From the NCBI RefSeq assembly GCF_031456835.1, contig NZ_JAVDVK010000001.1, forward strand, positions 1,550,001 through 1,614,000: 64,000 bases of DNA, read 5' to 3'. Of the stretch, positions 28,672 through 35,695 are shown in pieces. How positions within the stretch are numbered: position 1 is the stretch's first letter; every line of letters starts with the position of its first letter. This DNA is from Leifsonia shinshuensis (lineage in GTDB: Bacteria; Actinomycetota; Actinomycetes; Actinomycetales; Microbacteriaceae). Position numbers and translations under genes: made by a program. The notes below the pieces were generated by a model. That model was not told where the DNA came from and did not search any database. It saw only the letters and a program-made list of their open reading frames with translations.

Positions 28672-28752
28672 TTACTGGCAGGACTCGCACTGCAGGTCGT
28701 CCATCGGGTCGACCGGCACGTAGTAGTCCTCGACGCGGGTGGTGGTGCTCAT
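28672..28752 (-). CDS. 26-aa peptide carrying the C-terminal Cys pair of ribonucleotide reductase
   Basis: A 26-codon ORF between nrdA and nrdB. Its ATG shares one base with the nrdA stop (TGATG), the classic arrangement for termination-reinitiation. It starts M-S-T-T-T-R-V-E-D-Y-Y and ends D-D-L-Q-C-E-S-C-Q-TAA. A C-x-x-C at the extreme C terminus is the redox tail that recharges the active site in normal R1 chains; the nrdA product here lacks it. A -1 shift could in principle join the frames, but the tail frame has a stop eight bases upstream and no slippery heptamer is visible, so a separate coupled peptide is likelier. A sequencing indel or strain-specific frameshift must be excluded. Confidence 0.65.
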   Translation of the reverse strand: MSTTTRVEDYYVPVDPMDDLQCESCQ

Positions 28753-31247
28753 CAGTTGTCACCCCCTGCGGAGGTGGAGGAGGTCAGTCCGCCGAAGCCG
28801 AAGCCACGGCGGGCGGGTGCTGCGGCGGGCGCGGTCTCGGTGACAGCCGGAGCCGCGGCGGGAGCCGGCGCGCCGGCGCCGACGGAGGCGAAGCCCTTGC
28901 GGCCTCCGCTGATCTCCTCGGCCTTGTTGACCTTGACCGTCGACTGCTCGGCCTGGTGACGCGGCTTCATGTGGAGGTAGTACGTCGTCTTGACGCCCTT
29001 CTCCCATGCGGCGTAGTAGATGTCCATCATGTCGCCGAGGTCACGCGTCTCGAGGTACATGTTGCGGCTGATCGCCTGGTCGATCCACTTCTGGGCGCGG
29101 GCCGCGACCTCGATGAAAGCGTACGGCGAGAGCTGGAAGCTCGTCTTGAACGTGGCCTTCACCTCGTCCGGGATCTCCGCGATGTTCTGGATGTCGCCCT
29201 GCGAGCGCAGGATCGCCTCGCGGACGTCCTGCCAGATGCCGCGCTCCTGCAGCGTCTCGACCAGGTTGCGGTTGACCTCGAGGAACTTGCCCGACGAGGT
29301 GGACCGGCTGAAGATCTGCGAGAACTGCGGGTCGAAGCCCGGCGTGGTGCCGGCGACGAGGCCGATGGACGCGGTCGGCGCGATGGCCATGAGCGTCGCG
29401 TTGCGCATGCCGCCCTTGACCTTCTCGCGGAGGCGGTCCCAGTCGAGGCGGATGGTGCGGTCCACCGTGATCGGCGTGCCGCGGTCGGCCTCGGTCAGCG
29501 CGATCGAGTCGTAGGGCACCAGGCCCTGCGACCAGCGCGATCCCTCGAAGTTCGGGTACGCACCGCGCTCCTGCGCCAGGTCGGCGCTCTCGTCGATCGC
29601 CGCGTACGAGACGTGCTCCATGATCTCGTCGATCAGGGCGTACGCCTCTTCGCTCTCGTAGCTGAGACCCAGCTTCTCGACGACGTCGGTGAAGCCCATA
29701 ACGCCCAGGCCGATCGCGCGGTTCTGCTGGTTCGAGTAGTCCGCCTCCGGAACGCTCGACACCGTGATGTCGATGAGGTTGTCGAGCTGGCGCACCGCCT
29801 GGCGGGCGCTGGCCTCGATGCGCTCCCAGTCCATCCGCCCGTCGACCAGGTGGCGCGACAGGTTGATCGATGCGAGGTTGCAGACCGAGACGTTGTCGCG
29901 GTCCTGCGGCAGCGTGATCTCGGTGCACAGGTTGGAGAGGTGGATGGTGCCCGTGTTGTTGTTGAGGGCACGGTTGTTGATCGTGTCCTTCCAGGTCAGC
30001 CACGGGTGGCTGGTCGTCTGGAGGCTCATCAGGATGTCCTTGAACTGCGCGCGGGCGCTGATCTTCTTGAACATCTTGAGGTTGCCTGCCTCGGCCTCGG
30101 CGACGTAGTGGGCGTAGCGCTCCGAGAAGGCCTTGCCGTACAGCTCGTTGAGGTCGGCGACCTCCAGCGGGTCGAAGAGGTACCAGTCCTCGTCGTTCTG
30201 GACGCGCTTCATGAACTCGTCGCTGATCCAGACCGCGGTGTTGGCGGTGCGGGTGCGGCGGTAGGGGTCGCCGGAGTTCTGGCGGAGGTCCAGGAACTCC
30301 GGGAAGTCCATGTGCCAGTTCTCCATGTAGAAGCAGAGGGCGCCGAACTTCTTGCCGCCGCGGCTGACCGCGCGCAGCACCGAGTCGATCGTGTGCATGA
30401 ACGGGATCGGACCGGTGGAGGTCGTGTTGTTCGAGCGGATGGGCGAGCCCTGGGCGCGCAGCTTGGTGACCGAGAGGCCGATGCCGCCGGTGCCCTTGGT
30501 CAGCCACATGACGTCGCGCACGCTCTTTGCGATGTGCTCGATGTCGTCCTGCATCTCCATGACGAAGCAGTTGGAGAGCTGCGGGTACGCGGTGCCCGCG
30601 TTGACGAGGGTGGAGCCGGCCGCGAGGTACTCGAGCTTCGACATCTTGTCGTAGAACGCGATGGCGTGGCTGGTGGGGTCGGCCTCGTTGAGGGAGAGGC
30701 CCATCGCGATGCGCATCCAGAAGAACTGGGGCACCTCGAGCGAGTCGCCGTTGCGGGCCTTGATGCCGTAGCGGTTGTTGAGCGTGACGACGCCGATGTA
30801 CTTGAGCAGCTCGTCGCGGGAGGGGTCCAGGTAGCCGGCGAGGCGGTCGAGGTCGAACGCGGTGGTGAAGCGGCCGTCGAGGAGGGTCTCGGCCACGCCG
30901 CGCTCGATGTAGGAGCGGAAGCGGGAGGCGTGCAGCTCCACCAGCTCGTCGTGGCTCTGGTAGTCGCCGAGCACGCGCTTGTAGATCGTCTTGAGGAGGA
31001 GGCGTGCGGCGACGGTGTCGAACGCGGGGTCGTCCTTGACGTTCTGGAGGGCGACCTGGATGACCGCCTCGTCGAGCTGCTGCGTGGTGATGCCGTCGAA
31101 CAGCGTGAGTTCGAGCTCGCTCGCGATCTGCGTCACCCACGTGATGTTCTCGTCCAGTCCCTGGGCCGCGTTCTCGATGGCCAGGTTGATCTTGTTGGCG
31201 TCGTACGGCTCGCGCTCGCCGTTGCGCTTGACGACTGTGATTGCCAC
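28752..31247 (-). CDS. nrdA: Ribonucleotide reductase large subunit, lacking the C-terminal Cys pair
   Basis: An 831-residue R1 that reduces ribonucleoside diphosphates to deoxy forms. An N-terminal ATP-cone (V-V-K-R-N-G-E-R-E-P-Y onward) indicates allosteric activity control. The active-site trio is C227 (S-N-C-F), C441 (N-L-C-T-E-I) and C456 (S-V-C-N-L-A). After the barrel (Y-Y-L-H-M-K-P-R-H-Q) comes an Ala/Pro-rich linker of about 70 residues that ends S-A-G-G-D-N without any cysteine; the expected tail is encoded by the next, overlapping ORF. GTG start with GGGAGAG upstream. A TATAGT -10 box lies inside a candidate NrdR site about 100 bp upstream. Confidence 0.95.
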   Translation of the reverse strand: MAITVVKRNGEREPYDANKINLAIENAAQGLDENITWVTQIASELELTLFDGITTQQLDEAVIQVALQNVKDDPAFDTVAARLLLKTIYKRVLGDYQSHDELVELHASRFRSYIERGVAETLLDGRFTTAFDLDRLAGYLDPSRDELLKYIGVVTLNNRYGIKARNGDSLEVPQFFWMRIAMGLSLNEADPTSHAIAFYDKMSKLEYLAAGSTLVNAGTAYPQLSNCFVMEMQDDIEHIAKSVRDVMWLTKGTGGIGLSVTKLRAQGSPIRSNNTTSTGPIPFMHTIDSVLRAVSRGGKKFGALCFYMENWHMDFPEFLDLRQNSGDPYRRTRTANTAVWISDEFMKRVQNDEDWYLFDPLEVADLNELYGKAFSERYAHYVAEAEAGNLKMFKKISARAQFKDILMSLQTTSHPWLTWKDTINNRALNNNTGTIHLSNLCTEITLPQDRDNVSVCNLASINLSRHLVDGRMDWERIEASARQAVRQLDNLIDITVSSVPEADYSNQQNRAIGLGVMGFTDVVEKLGLSYESEEAYALIDEIMEHVSYAAIDESADLAQERGAYPNFEGSRWSQGLVPYDSIALTEADRGTPITVDRTIRLDWDRLREKVKGGMRNATLMAIAPTASIGLVAGTTPGFDPQFSQIFSRSTSSGKFLEVNRNLVETLQERGIWQDVREAILRSQGDIQNIAEIPDEVKATFKTSFQLSPYAFIEVAARAQKWIDQAISRNMYLETRDLGDMMDIYYAAWEKGVKTTYYLHMKPRHQAEQSTVKVNKAEEISGGRKGFASVGAGAPAPAAAPAVTETAPAAAPARRGFGFGGLTSSTSAGGDN

Positions 31248-31346
31248 TGTCTCTCCCTCTTCGATATGCCGCCTGTGGCGGCTGAAATCCCCGCGGAACC
31301 GTGCCCTCTCCCATCCCGGGAAGGCTGACCGGCTCTGTGTGCTCGA

Positions 31347-31394
31347 CCACTATATAGCGGGGGTCCGACATTTCCACTCCCCCACATCTAGTGG
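31347..31394 (-). promoter_or_regulatory. Candidate paired NrdR boxes upstream of nrdA
   Basis: On the minus strand CTATATAGTG (from 31357) and CTAGATGTGG (from 31391) match 9 and 7 of the ten core positions of the known NrdR consensus (CwAtATaTwG). The boxes are 34 bp apart, slightly more than the usual three helical turns. The first covers the TATAGT -10 box, which fits repression. The nrdR gene is not in the window. Confidence 0.5.
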
Positions 31395-31399
31395 GCGTG

Positions 31400-31438
31400 T
31401 CGTCCACAGATGGGGAGAAGTTATGCACAGTTTCCACA
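31400..31438. promoter_or_regulatory. Cluster of near-consensus DnaA boxes
   Basis: TCGTCCACA (31400-31408), TTATGCACA (31421-31429) and GTTTCCACA (31430-31438) each differ by one or two bases from DnaA boxes TTGTCCACA/TTATCCACA. They sit between nrdA and the divergent MFS gene. DnaA control of nrd genes is known in E. coli; here it is an inference. Confidence 0.4.
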
Positions 31439-31496
31439 CCCCGCGAAGGGGGGATGGCGCCCGTGTGGACACCTCGTTCACGCGCATCCGGACCGA

Positions 31497-31502
31497 TAGT
31501 GT
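31497..31502 (+). promoter_or_regulatory. -10 box TAGTGT for MFS gene
   Basis: TAGTGT is followed by eight bases and the GTG at 31511, a leaderless or nearly leaderless start. Confidence 0.45.
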
Positions 31503-31510
31503 GGACGATT

Positions 31511-32722
31511 GTGAGCAGCTACTCGAGCCTTCTGAAGACGCCCGGCGTCGCCCGGATCATCGCGGCTCAGCTCACCGCGCGCTTCCCGTTCGGGATGCTG
31601 TCGCTCGCCTTCCTGCTCCACATCGAGCGCATCCACGACTCGTACGGCGCCGCCGGCCTGGTGCTCGGCGCGATGAGCATCGGGCAGGCGATCGCCGGTC
31701 CGATGACCAGCCGCCTGATGGGCGTGCTCGGGATGCGCGTGGTGCTGTGGACGACGCTCCTCTTCTGCTCGGCGGCGGTCGCGGTGATCGGCCTCGTCGT
31801 CATGCCGATCCCGCTGACGATGGCCGTGGCGTTCTTCGCGGGGCTCAGCATGCCGCCCATCCAGCCCGCGGTGCGCACCATCTACCCGAAGATGGTCAAC
31901 TCGCGGCAGCTCACGCCGCTCTTCTCGCTCGACGCGTCCGCGCAGGAGATCATCTGGATCGCCGGGCCCGTCGCGATCACCTTCGTCTCCACCCAGATCG
32001 GGACCACCGAGGGCATCCTCATGTCGGTGGCGATCATGCTCGCGGGCGGCTTCTGGTTCATCGCGTCCCCCGAGGTCGGGCGGGTGCGCATCCCGCGCAG
32101 CAAGCGGCGCTTCGGGACGGTGCTGGCGCGTCCGCCGGTGCTCCTCGCGACCGTCGTGGGCTTCCTGCTGATCGGCTCGTGCTCGGCGGTCGAGGCGGGC
32201 GTCGTCGCGACATTCGGCGAGGGCTCGCCGCTCGCGGGCATCGTGCTCGCGATCTGGTCGCTCGGCTCGCTGGTCGGCGGCCTGGCCTTCGGCCACGTCC
32301 CGATCGGCCCGTGGGCGACCGCGCGCCGCATGCTGATCGTGTTCGTCGGAATCGTGCTCTCCACCTTCATGCTGTGGTCGTGGTGGGGGCTGTCGCTGAC
32401 CCTCCTGATCGCCGGACTCGGCATCGCGCCGGCCCTGGCCGTGCTGTTCGCGATCGTCTCCGCGAGCGTGAAATTCTCCGACACCGCGGAGGCCTACGGC
32501 TGGGTCGGCACCGGCCAGCTCATCGGGGCGGCCCTCGGCTCCGCCCTCGCCGGCTTCCTCATCGACGGCGTCGGCGCGGTCGGCGCGTTCTGGATCGCGG
32601 GCGCGTTCGCGCTGGTCGGCTTCGCCGTCCCGGCGCTCGCCCACCGCGTGCACCCCGACCTCCGCGGCCGCGACGCGTCCCCCATCCCCGACACGGAGCC
32701 CGTCCCCGTCCAGCCGTCGTAG
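31511..32722 (+). CDS. MFS transporter
   Basis: A 403-residue major facilitator protein with about twelve hydrophobic helices. The first helix follows the short N-terminal V-S-S-Y-S-S-L-L-K-T-P-G-V-A-R. Loop sequences such as G-P-M-T-S-R-L-M-G and R-I-P-R-S-K-R-R-F-G and the P-P-I-Q-P-A-V-R segment resemble 'YbfB/sugar-efflux-like' MFS of actinobacteria. The substrate is unknown. GTG 31511 is preferred because of the -10 box and because earlier in-frame codons encode no plausible membrane protein. It is divergent from the nrd operon and followed by three palindromic repeats. Confidence 0.88.
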   Translation: MSSYSSLLKTPGVARIIAAQLTARFPFGMLSLAFLLHIERIHDSYGAAGLVLGAMSIGQAIAGPMTSRLMGVLGMRVVLWTTLLFCSAAVAVIGLVVMPIPLTMAVAFFAGLSMPPIQPAVRTIYPKMVNSRQLTPLFSLDASAQEIIWIAGPVAITFVSTQIGTTEGILMSVAIMLAGGFWFIASPEVGRVRIPRSKRRFGTVLARPPVLLATVVGFLLIGSCSAVEAGVVATFGEGSPLAGIVLAIWSLGSLVGGLAFGHVPIGPWATARRMLIVFVGIVLSTFMLWSWWGLSLTLLIAGLGIAPALAVLFAIVSASVKFSDTAEAYGWVGTGQLIGAALGSALAGFLIDGVGAVGAFWIAGAFALVGFAVPALAHRVHPDLRGRDASPIPDTEPVPVQPS

Positions 32723-32758
32723 CGCGCGCTCCGCGCGCTCCGCGCTCCGCGCCCGCCA

Positions 32759-32813
32759 AGTCGTGACTACATGTCGCAACTCGCCCCGATTTCGCGCATC
32801 AACTCACGACTCG
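32759..32813 (+). repeat. 57-nt palindromic element, copy 1
   Basis: Outer arms AGTCGTGA and TCACGACT, inner arm ATGTCGC against GCGCAT with one bulged T, and a 16-base loop AACTCGCCCCGATTTC. It begins 37 bp after the MFS stop. The sequence before it (32723-32757) is low-complexity GCGCGCTCC. Confidence 0.8.
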
Positions 32814-32848
32814 CTCCTCCGCTTTATCCGCGCGCGCGGGCCGCGCCA

Positions 32849-32905
32849 CGAGTCGTGACAAGATGTCGCAACTGGCCCCGAATTGGCGCATCGACTCACG
32901 ACTCG
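32849..32905 (+). repeat. 57-nt palindromic element, copy 2
   Basis: Arms CGAGTCGTGA and TCACGACTCG (10 bp, perfect), inner GATGTCGC against GCGCATC with the bulged T, and 16-base loop AACTGGCCCCGAATTG. About 35 bp of unrelated sequence separate it from copy 1. Confidence 0.85.
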
Positions 32906-32943
32906 TTCCGTTCCGGTGCCCGACGCGCGCCAGCGGGTCGCCA

Positions 32944-33000
32944 CGAGTCGTGACAAGATGTCGCCATTCGCCCCGAATTGGCGCATCGACTCACGACTCG
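32944..33000 (+). repeat. 57-nt palindromic element, copy 3
   Basis: The same arms as copy 2 and loop CATTCGCCCCGAATTG. It lies 38 bp after copy 2 and 57 bp before the start of the endonuclease-like gene. Confidence 0.85.
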
Positions 33001-33009
33001 ATCCCTGGC

Positions 33010-33018
33010 TGTGGATAA
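33010..33018 (-). promoter_or_regulatory. Perfect DnaA box
   Basis: TGTGGATAA is the exact complement of TTATCCACA. It lies between palindromic copy 3 and the endonuclease-like gene. A single box may occur by chance. Confidence 0.35.
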
Positions 33019-33057
33019 CTTTCTGGGCGGAAGCGGCAGGGGCGCCAGGGTGGAGGG

Positions 33058-33948
33058 ATGGGTCGTCATTCCGTTCCGCTTCCGCGCGAGCTGTCCAGCG
33101 CGCCGTTCCGCGTCGTCGATGCCGCACGAAGCGGTGTCGGGGCGGGGCGTCTCCGCGGGCCGGACCTCGCGCGACCGGTGCGCGGCGTCCGGATGCCGGC
33201 GAACGGCGACCTGACGACGCGGTGCCGTGCGCTTCTCCTGCACCGCCGAACCGACATGTGGTTCAGCCACATCACGGCCGCCCGGCTCTGGGGGATACCG
33301 CTTCCCCGGCATCTCGAAGGCGAGGAGCGCATCCACGTCACCGTCCCGTCCACCGCGCGTGCGCCCCAGATCGCCGGCGTCGTCGGTCACGTCGCGACGA
33401 CGCCCGAGAGGACCATTTATCGCGGACTGCCGCTCTCCACGCCGGCTCAGACCTGGCTCGAGCTCGCCCCTGCGCTTCCGCGCGACCGGCTCATCGCAGC
33501 GGCCGACTACCTCCTCGGCGCCTCACTCACCACGACGGAGAAACTGCAGGCGGCTGTGGATTCCGCGCACGGTCGCCGTGGAATCGCCGCTGCGCGCCTC
33601 GCACTCCCTCTCATACGGCAGGGGGCGGAGTCGCCGGCCGAGAGCGCCCTCCGCGTTCTCCTCCACGACGCCGGGATCGCCCCTCCCGAGCTCAACTACC
33701 GGATCCATGCGCGCGATGGCGGCTTCGTCGCCCGGGTGGACCTCGCGTATCCCGATCAGCGTCTCGTCCTCGAGTACGAGGGCGATCACCACCGCGTGGA
33801 TGCGGACCAGTGGCACAAGGACATCCGGCGTCAGGGGCGCCTCGAGGACCTCGGCTGGCGCGTCATCCGCGTGACAGCCGCCGACCTCGCCTCCCCCGGC
33901 CCGCTGATCGCTCGCGTCATGCACGCATTGGCGACGACTCGTGACTAG
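33058..33948 (+). CDS. AbiEi-like N-terminus plus endonuclease-fold (DUF559/Vsr-like) protein
   Basis: A 296-residue protein. The N-terminal half (L-P-R-E-L-S-S-A-P-F ... G-V-R-M-P) resembles the winged-helix part of AbiEi-type antitoxins common in Microbacteriaceae. The C-terminal half (from about residue 195) has the core of very-short-patch-repair-like nucleases: V-D-L-A-Y-P-D-Q-R-L-V-L-E-Y-E-G-D-H-H-R, with Asp and Glu in PD-(D/E)XK positions, and G-W-R-V-I-R-V-T as the closing strand. No AbiEii toxin gene is adjacent. Three palindromic elements precede it and a fourth overlaps its stop codon, so it might act on them (inference). The start ATG follows GGAGGG with no gap, so the exact start is uncertain. 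Confidence 0.8.
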   Translation: MGRHSVPLPRELSSAPFRVVDAARSGVGAGRLRGPDLARPVRGVRMPANGDLTTRCRALLLHRRTDMWFSHITAARLWGIPLPRHLEGEERIHVTVPSTARAPQIAGVVGHVATTPERTIYRGLPLSTPAQTWLELAPALPRDRLIAAADYLLGASLTTTEKLQAAVDSAHGRRGIAAARLALPLIRQGAESPAESALRVLLHDAGIAPPELNYRIHARDGGFVARVDLAYPDQRLVLEYEGDHHRVDADQWHKDIRRQGRLEDLGWRVIRVTAADLASPGPLIARVMHALATTRD

Positions 33949-33990
33949 ATGCGCGAATCCGCGGCGAATTGCGACATCTAGTCGCCACTC
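33935..33990 (-). repeat. 57-nt palindromic element, copy 4 (inverted)
   Basis: Inverted relative to copies 1-3. GACTAGATG pairs with CATCTAGTC, the bulged T is in GCGACATC, and the 16-base loop reads AATTCGCCGCGGATTC on the minus strand. The left arm includes the last codons and the TAG stop of the endonuclease-like gene. Confidence 0.8.
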
Positions 33991-34005
33991 GACGGTCGCG
34001 GCGGG

Positions 34006-34986
34006 CTACCAGCGGGGGTGGACGGAGGCGCGGAAGTGGTCGTCGTAGATGCGGTGCACCGCGGCGTCGAAGCCGTCGGGCAGGCGGACGGACGCGGCGG
34101 CCGCGTTCGCGCGCGCCTGCTCGGGCGAGCGGGCGCCCGGGATGACCGTCGTGACGCCGTCCTGGGCGATGATCCACGCGATCGCCGCCTGCGCGGGCGT
34201 CGCCCCGTCGGGCACCAGCTCCGCGAACTCGCGCGCCGCCTTCACACCCTCCTCGAAGTCCACGCCCGAGAAGGTCTCGCCCACATCGAACGCCTCGCCG
34301 TGGCGGTTGTACGAGCGGTGGTCGTCGGCCGCGAACGTCGTCCGCTCCGTGTAGCGGCCGCTGAGCAGGCCGGACGCCAGCGGCACGCGCGCGATGATCC
34401 CGACTCCCGCCTCGCGGGCGGCGGGCAGCACGCGGTCGAGCGGCTTCAGGCGGAAGGCGTTCAGGATGATCTGCACCGTCGCCGTGCCGGGATGCGCGAT
34501 CGCGGCGAGCGCCTCATCCACCGTCTCAACGCTGACGCCGTAGTTCTCGATCGCGCCCTCCTCGACCAGCGTGTCGAGCGCGTCGTAGACCGCCTCCGTG
34601 GAGAACACTGGCGTGGGCGGGCAGTGCAGCTGCACCAGGTCGAGCCGGTCGACGCCGAGGTTGCGGCGGGAGCGGTCCGTCCACTCACGGAACTTCGCGA
34701 GCGTGAAGTTGGCCGGGTCCTGTGCCTCGCGGCGCCCCATCTTGGTGGCCACGGTGAGCGGGAGCTCGGGATGCGCGGTCACGAACCGCCCGATGATCTG
34801 CTCGCTGCGCCCGTCGCCGTAGACGTCGGCCGTGTCGAAGAAGGTGACCCCGGATTCGGCGGCCGCCTCCAGCACGCCGAGGGCGTCTTCTTCGGAGACG
34901 TCGCCCCAGTCCGCTCCGAGCTGCCAGGTTCCGAGTCCGACGACCGACACGTCACGTCCGGTCCCACCGAGGATGCGCTGTTCCAT
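34006..34986 (-). CDS. Aldo/keto reductase (YajO/Tas-like)
   Basis: A 326-residue AKR. The N terminus M-E-Q-R-I-L-G-G-T-G-R-D-V-S-V-V-G-L-G-T-W-Q-L is typical. The tetrad appears as F-F-D-T-A-D-V-Y, V-A-T-K-M-G and L-V-Q-L-H-C-P-P. It is convergent with the endonuclease-like gene, with palindromic copy 4 between them, and has a leaderless promoter. Physiological substrate unknown. Confidence 0.92.
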   Translation of the reverse strand: MEQRILGGTGRDVSVVGLGTWQLGADWGDVSEEDALGVLEAAAESGVTFFDTADVYGDGRSEQIIGRFVTAHPELPLTVATKMGRREAQDPANFTLAKFREWTDRSRRNLGVDRLDLVQLHCPPTPVFSTEAVYDALDTLVEEGAIENYGVSVETVDEALAAIAHPGTATVQIILNAFRLKPLDRVLPAAREAGVGIIARVPLASGLLSGRYTERTTFAADDHRSYNRHGEAFDVGETFSGVDFEEGVKAAREFAELVPDGATPAQAAIAWIIAQDGVTTVIPGARSPEQARANAAAASVRLPDGFDAAVHRIYDDHFRASVHPRW

Positions 34987-34992
34987 GCCACC

Positions 34993-34998
34993 ACATTA
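34993..34998 (-). promoter_or_regulatory. -10 box TAATGT for leaderless AKR gene
   Basis: On the minus strand TAATGT is followed by six bases and the ATG at 34986. Confidence 0.6.
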
Positions 34999-35031
34999 GG
35001 CGCTGGCCGGATGGCGACCAGGGGACCGCCC

Positions 35032-35637
35032 TCAGCGAGCTCCCGGGCCCGCCCCGGCGCCCGCTCCGGTCCCCGGCCACCAGGCCGGCGTGAGCCGTCC
35101 GACCAGCGCGAGGAACGCATCCACGTCGCGCGGGCGCGGCCGGGTCAGCCAGACGTCGATGGCGCCGATCGTGCCGTCGGCGATGAATCGCGCGATCGCG
35201 TGGCGGTCGGTGTCGTCGTCCGCAGGCACCGTGAAGCTGTGCTGCTCCAGGAGCAGCTCGACGGATCCCTGGAAGTGCTCGCTCAGCATCCGGTGGAGGC
35301 TCGCCGTGCCGCTCTCCGCGCCGAGGCCTCTCCGATAGACCGCATCGTGCTCGTCGACGTGGCGCAGCACCGCCCGGGTCACGTCGGTGACCGCGGCCGC
35401 CGCGTCGGAGGGCTCGATCCCGACCAGGTACTCCGTCCGCAGGTCGTCGAGCTCGCTGCGCAGCACCTTCTCGAGCAGATCGGCCGGCGACGAGGCGTAT
35501 TCGTACACCGTCGAGCGGTGCACGCCTGCGGCGGCGGCGAGCGCCGACACGGTCACCTCGGTGACGGGTCCGCGCGTCGCCAGGTCGAGCACGGCGGCGC
35601 TGAGCCGGGCGAGGGTCTTCTGCTGGCGCGCATCCAC
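35032..35637 (-). CDS. TetR/AcrR family regulator
   Basis: A 201-residue repressor. The N-terminal helix-turn-helix reads V-S-A-L-A-A-A-A-G-V-H-R-S-T-V-Y-E-Y, where most relatives have F-Y-R-H-F. The ligand domain is helical and ends in a Gly/Ala/Pro tail. It is divergent from an SDR gene, and an 18-bp perfect inverted repeat lies between them, so it very likely controls the SDR and itself. GTG 35637 is chosen because of a -10 box six bases upstream; a TTG five codons earlier is in frame but would lie inside that promoter. Confidence 0.9.
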   Translation of the reverse strand: MDARQQKTLARLSAAVLDLATRGPVTEVTVSALAAAAGVHRSTVYEYASSPADLLEKVLRSELDDLRTEYLVGIEPSDAAAAVTDVTRAVLRHVDEHDAVYRRGLGAESGTASLHRMLSEHFQGSVELLLEQHSFTVPADDDTDRHAIARFIADGTIGAIDVWLTRPRPRDVDAFLALVGRLTPAWWPGTGAGAGAGPGAR

Positions 35638-35643
35638 CGGACG

Positions 35644-35649
35644 ATCGTA
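35644..35649 (-). promoter_or_regulatory. -10 box TACGAT for leaderless tetR-type gene
   Basis: On the minus strand TACGAT is followed by six bases and the GTG at 35637. Confidence 0.6.
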
Positions 35650-35659
35650 CAATGGAGTT

Positions 35660-35677
35660 ATCCGACAGATGTCGGAT
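35660..35677. promoter_or_regulatory. Operator-like 18-bp inverted repeat
   Basis: ATCCGACA and TGTCGGAT are exact reverse complements around a two-base centre. The site sits between the divergent TetR gene and the SDR gene and is the obvious candidate for TetR binding. Confidence 0.65.
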
Positions 35678-35695
35678 TACGAAGGGAGATTTTCC

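Noticed and set aside
28752..28765. Programmed -1 frameshift joining nrdA to the tail ORF
   Set aside because: The tail frame is closed by a TGA eight bases upstream of the ATG, and no slippery heptamer or downstream pseudoknot is evident in that window; coupled reinitiation explains TGATG better. Not fully excluded.
27480..31328. 1282-codon open frame on the plus strand across the nrd operon
   Set aside because: Antisense shadow of nrdA, nrdB and the rhodanese; the translation is low-complexity Val/Arg/Asp sequence with no motifs.
32759..33000. Possible short CRISPR array (three repeats with ~35-38 bp between them)
   Set aside because: Repeats are 55-57 nt, strongly palindromic and divergent, single copies occur elsewhere, and no cas gene is near.
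33058..33948. Toxin-antitoxin AbiE system
   Set aside because: Only the AbiEi-like N terminus is present; no nucleotidyltransferase toxin gene lies next to it.
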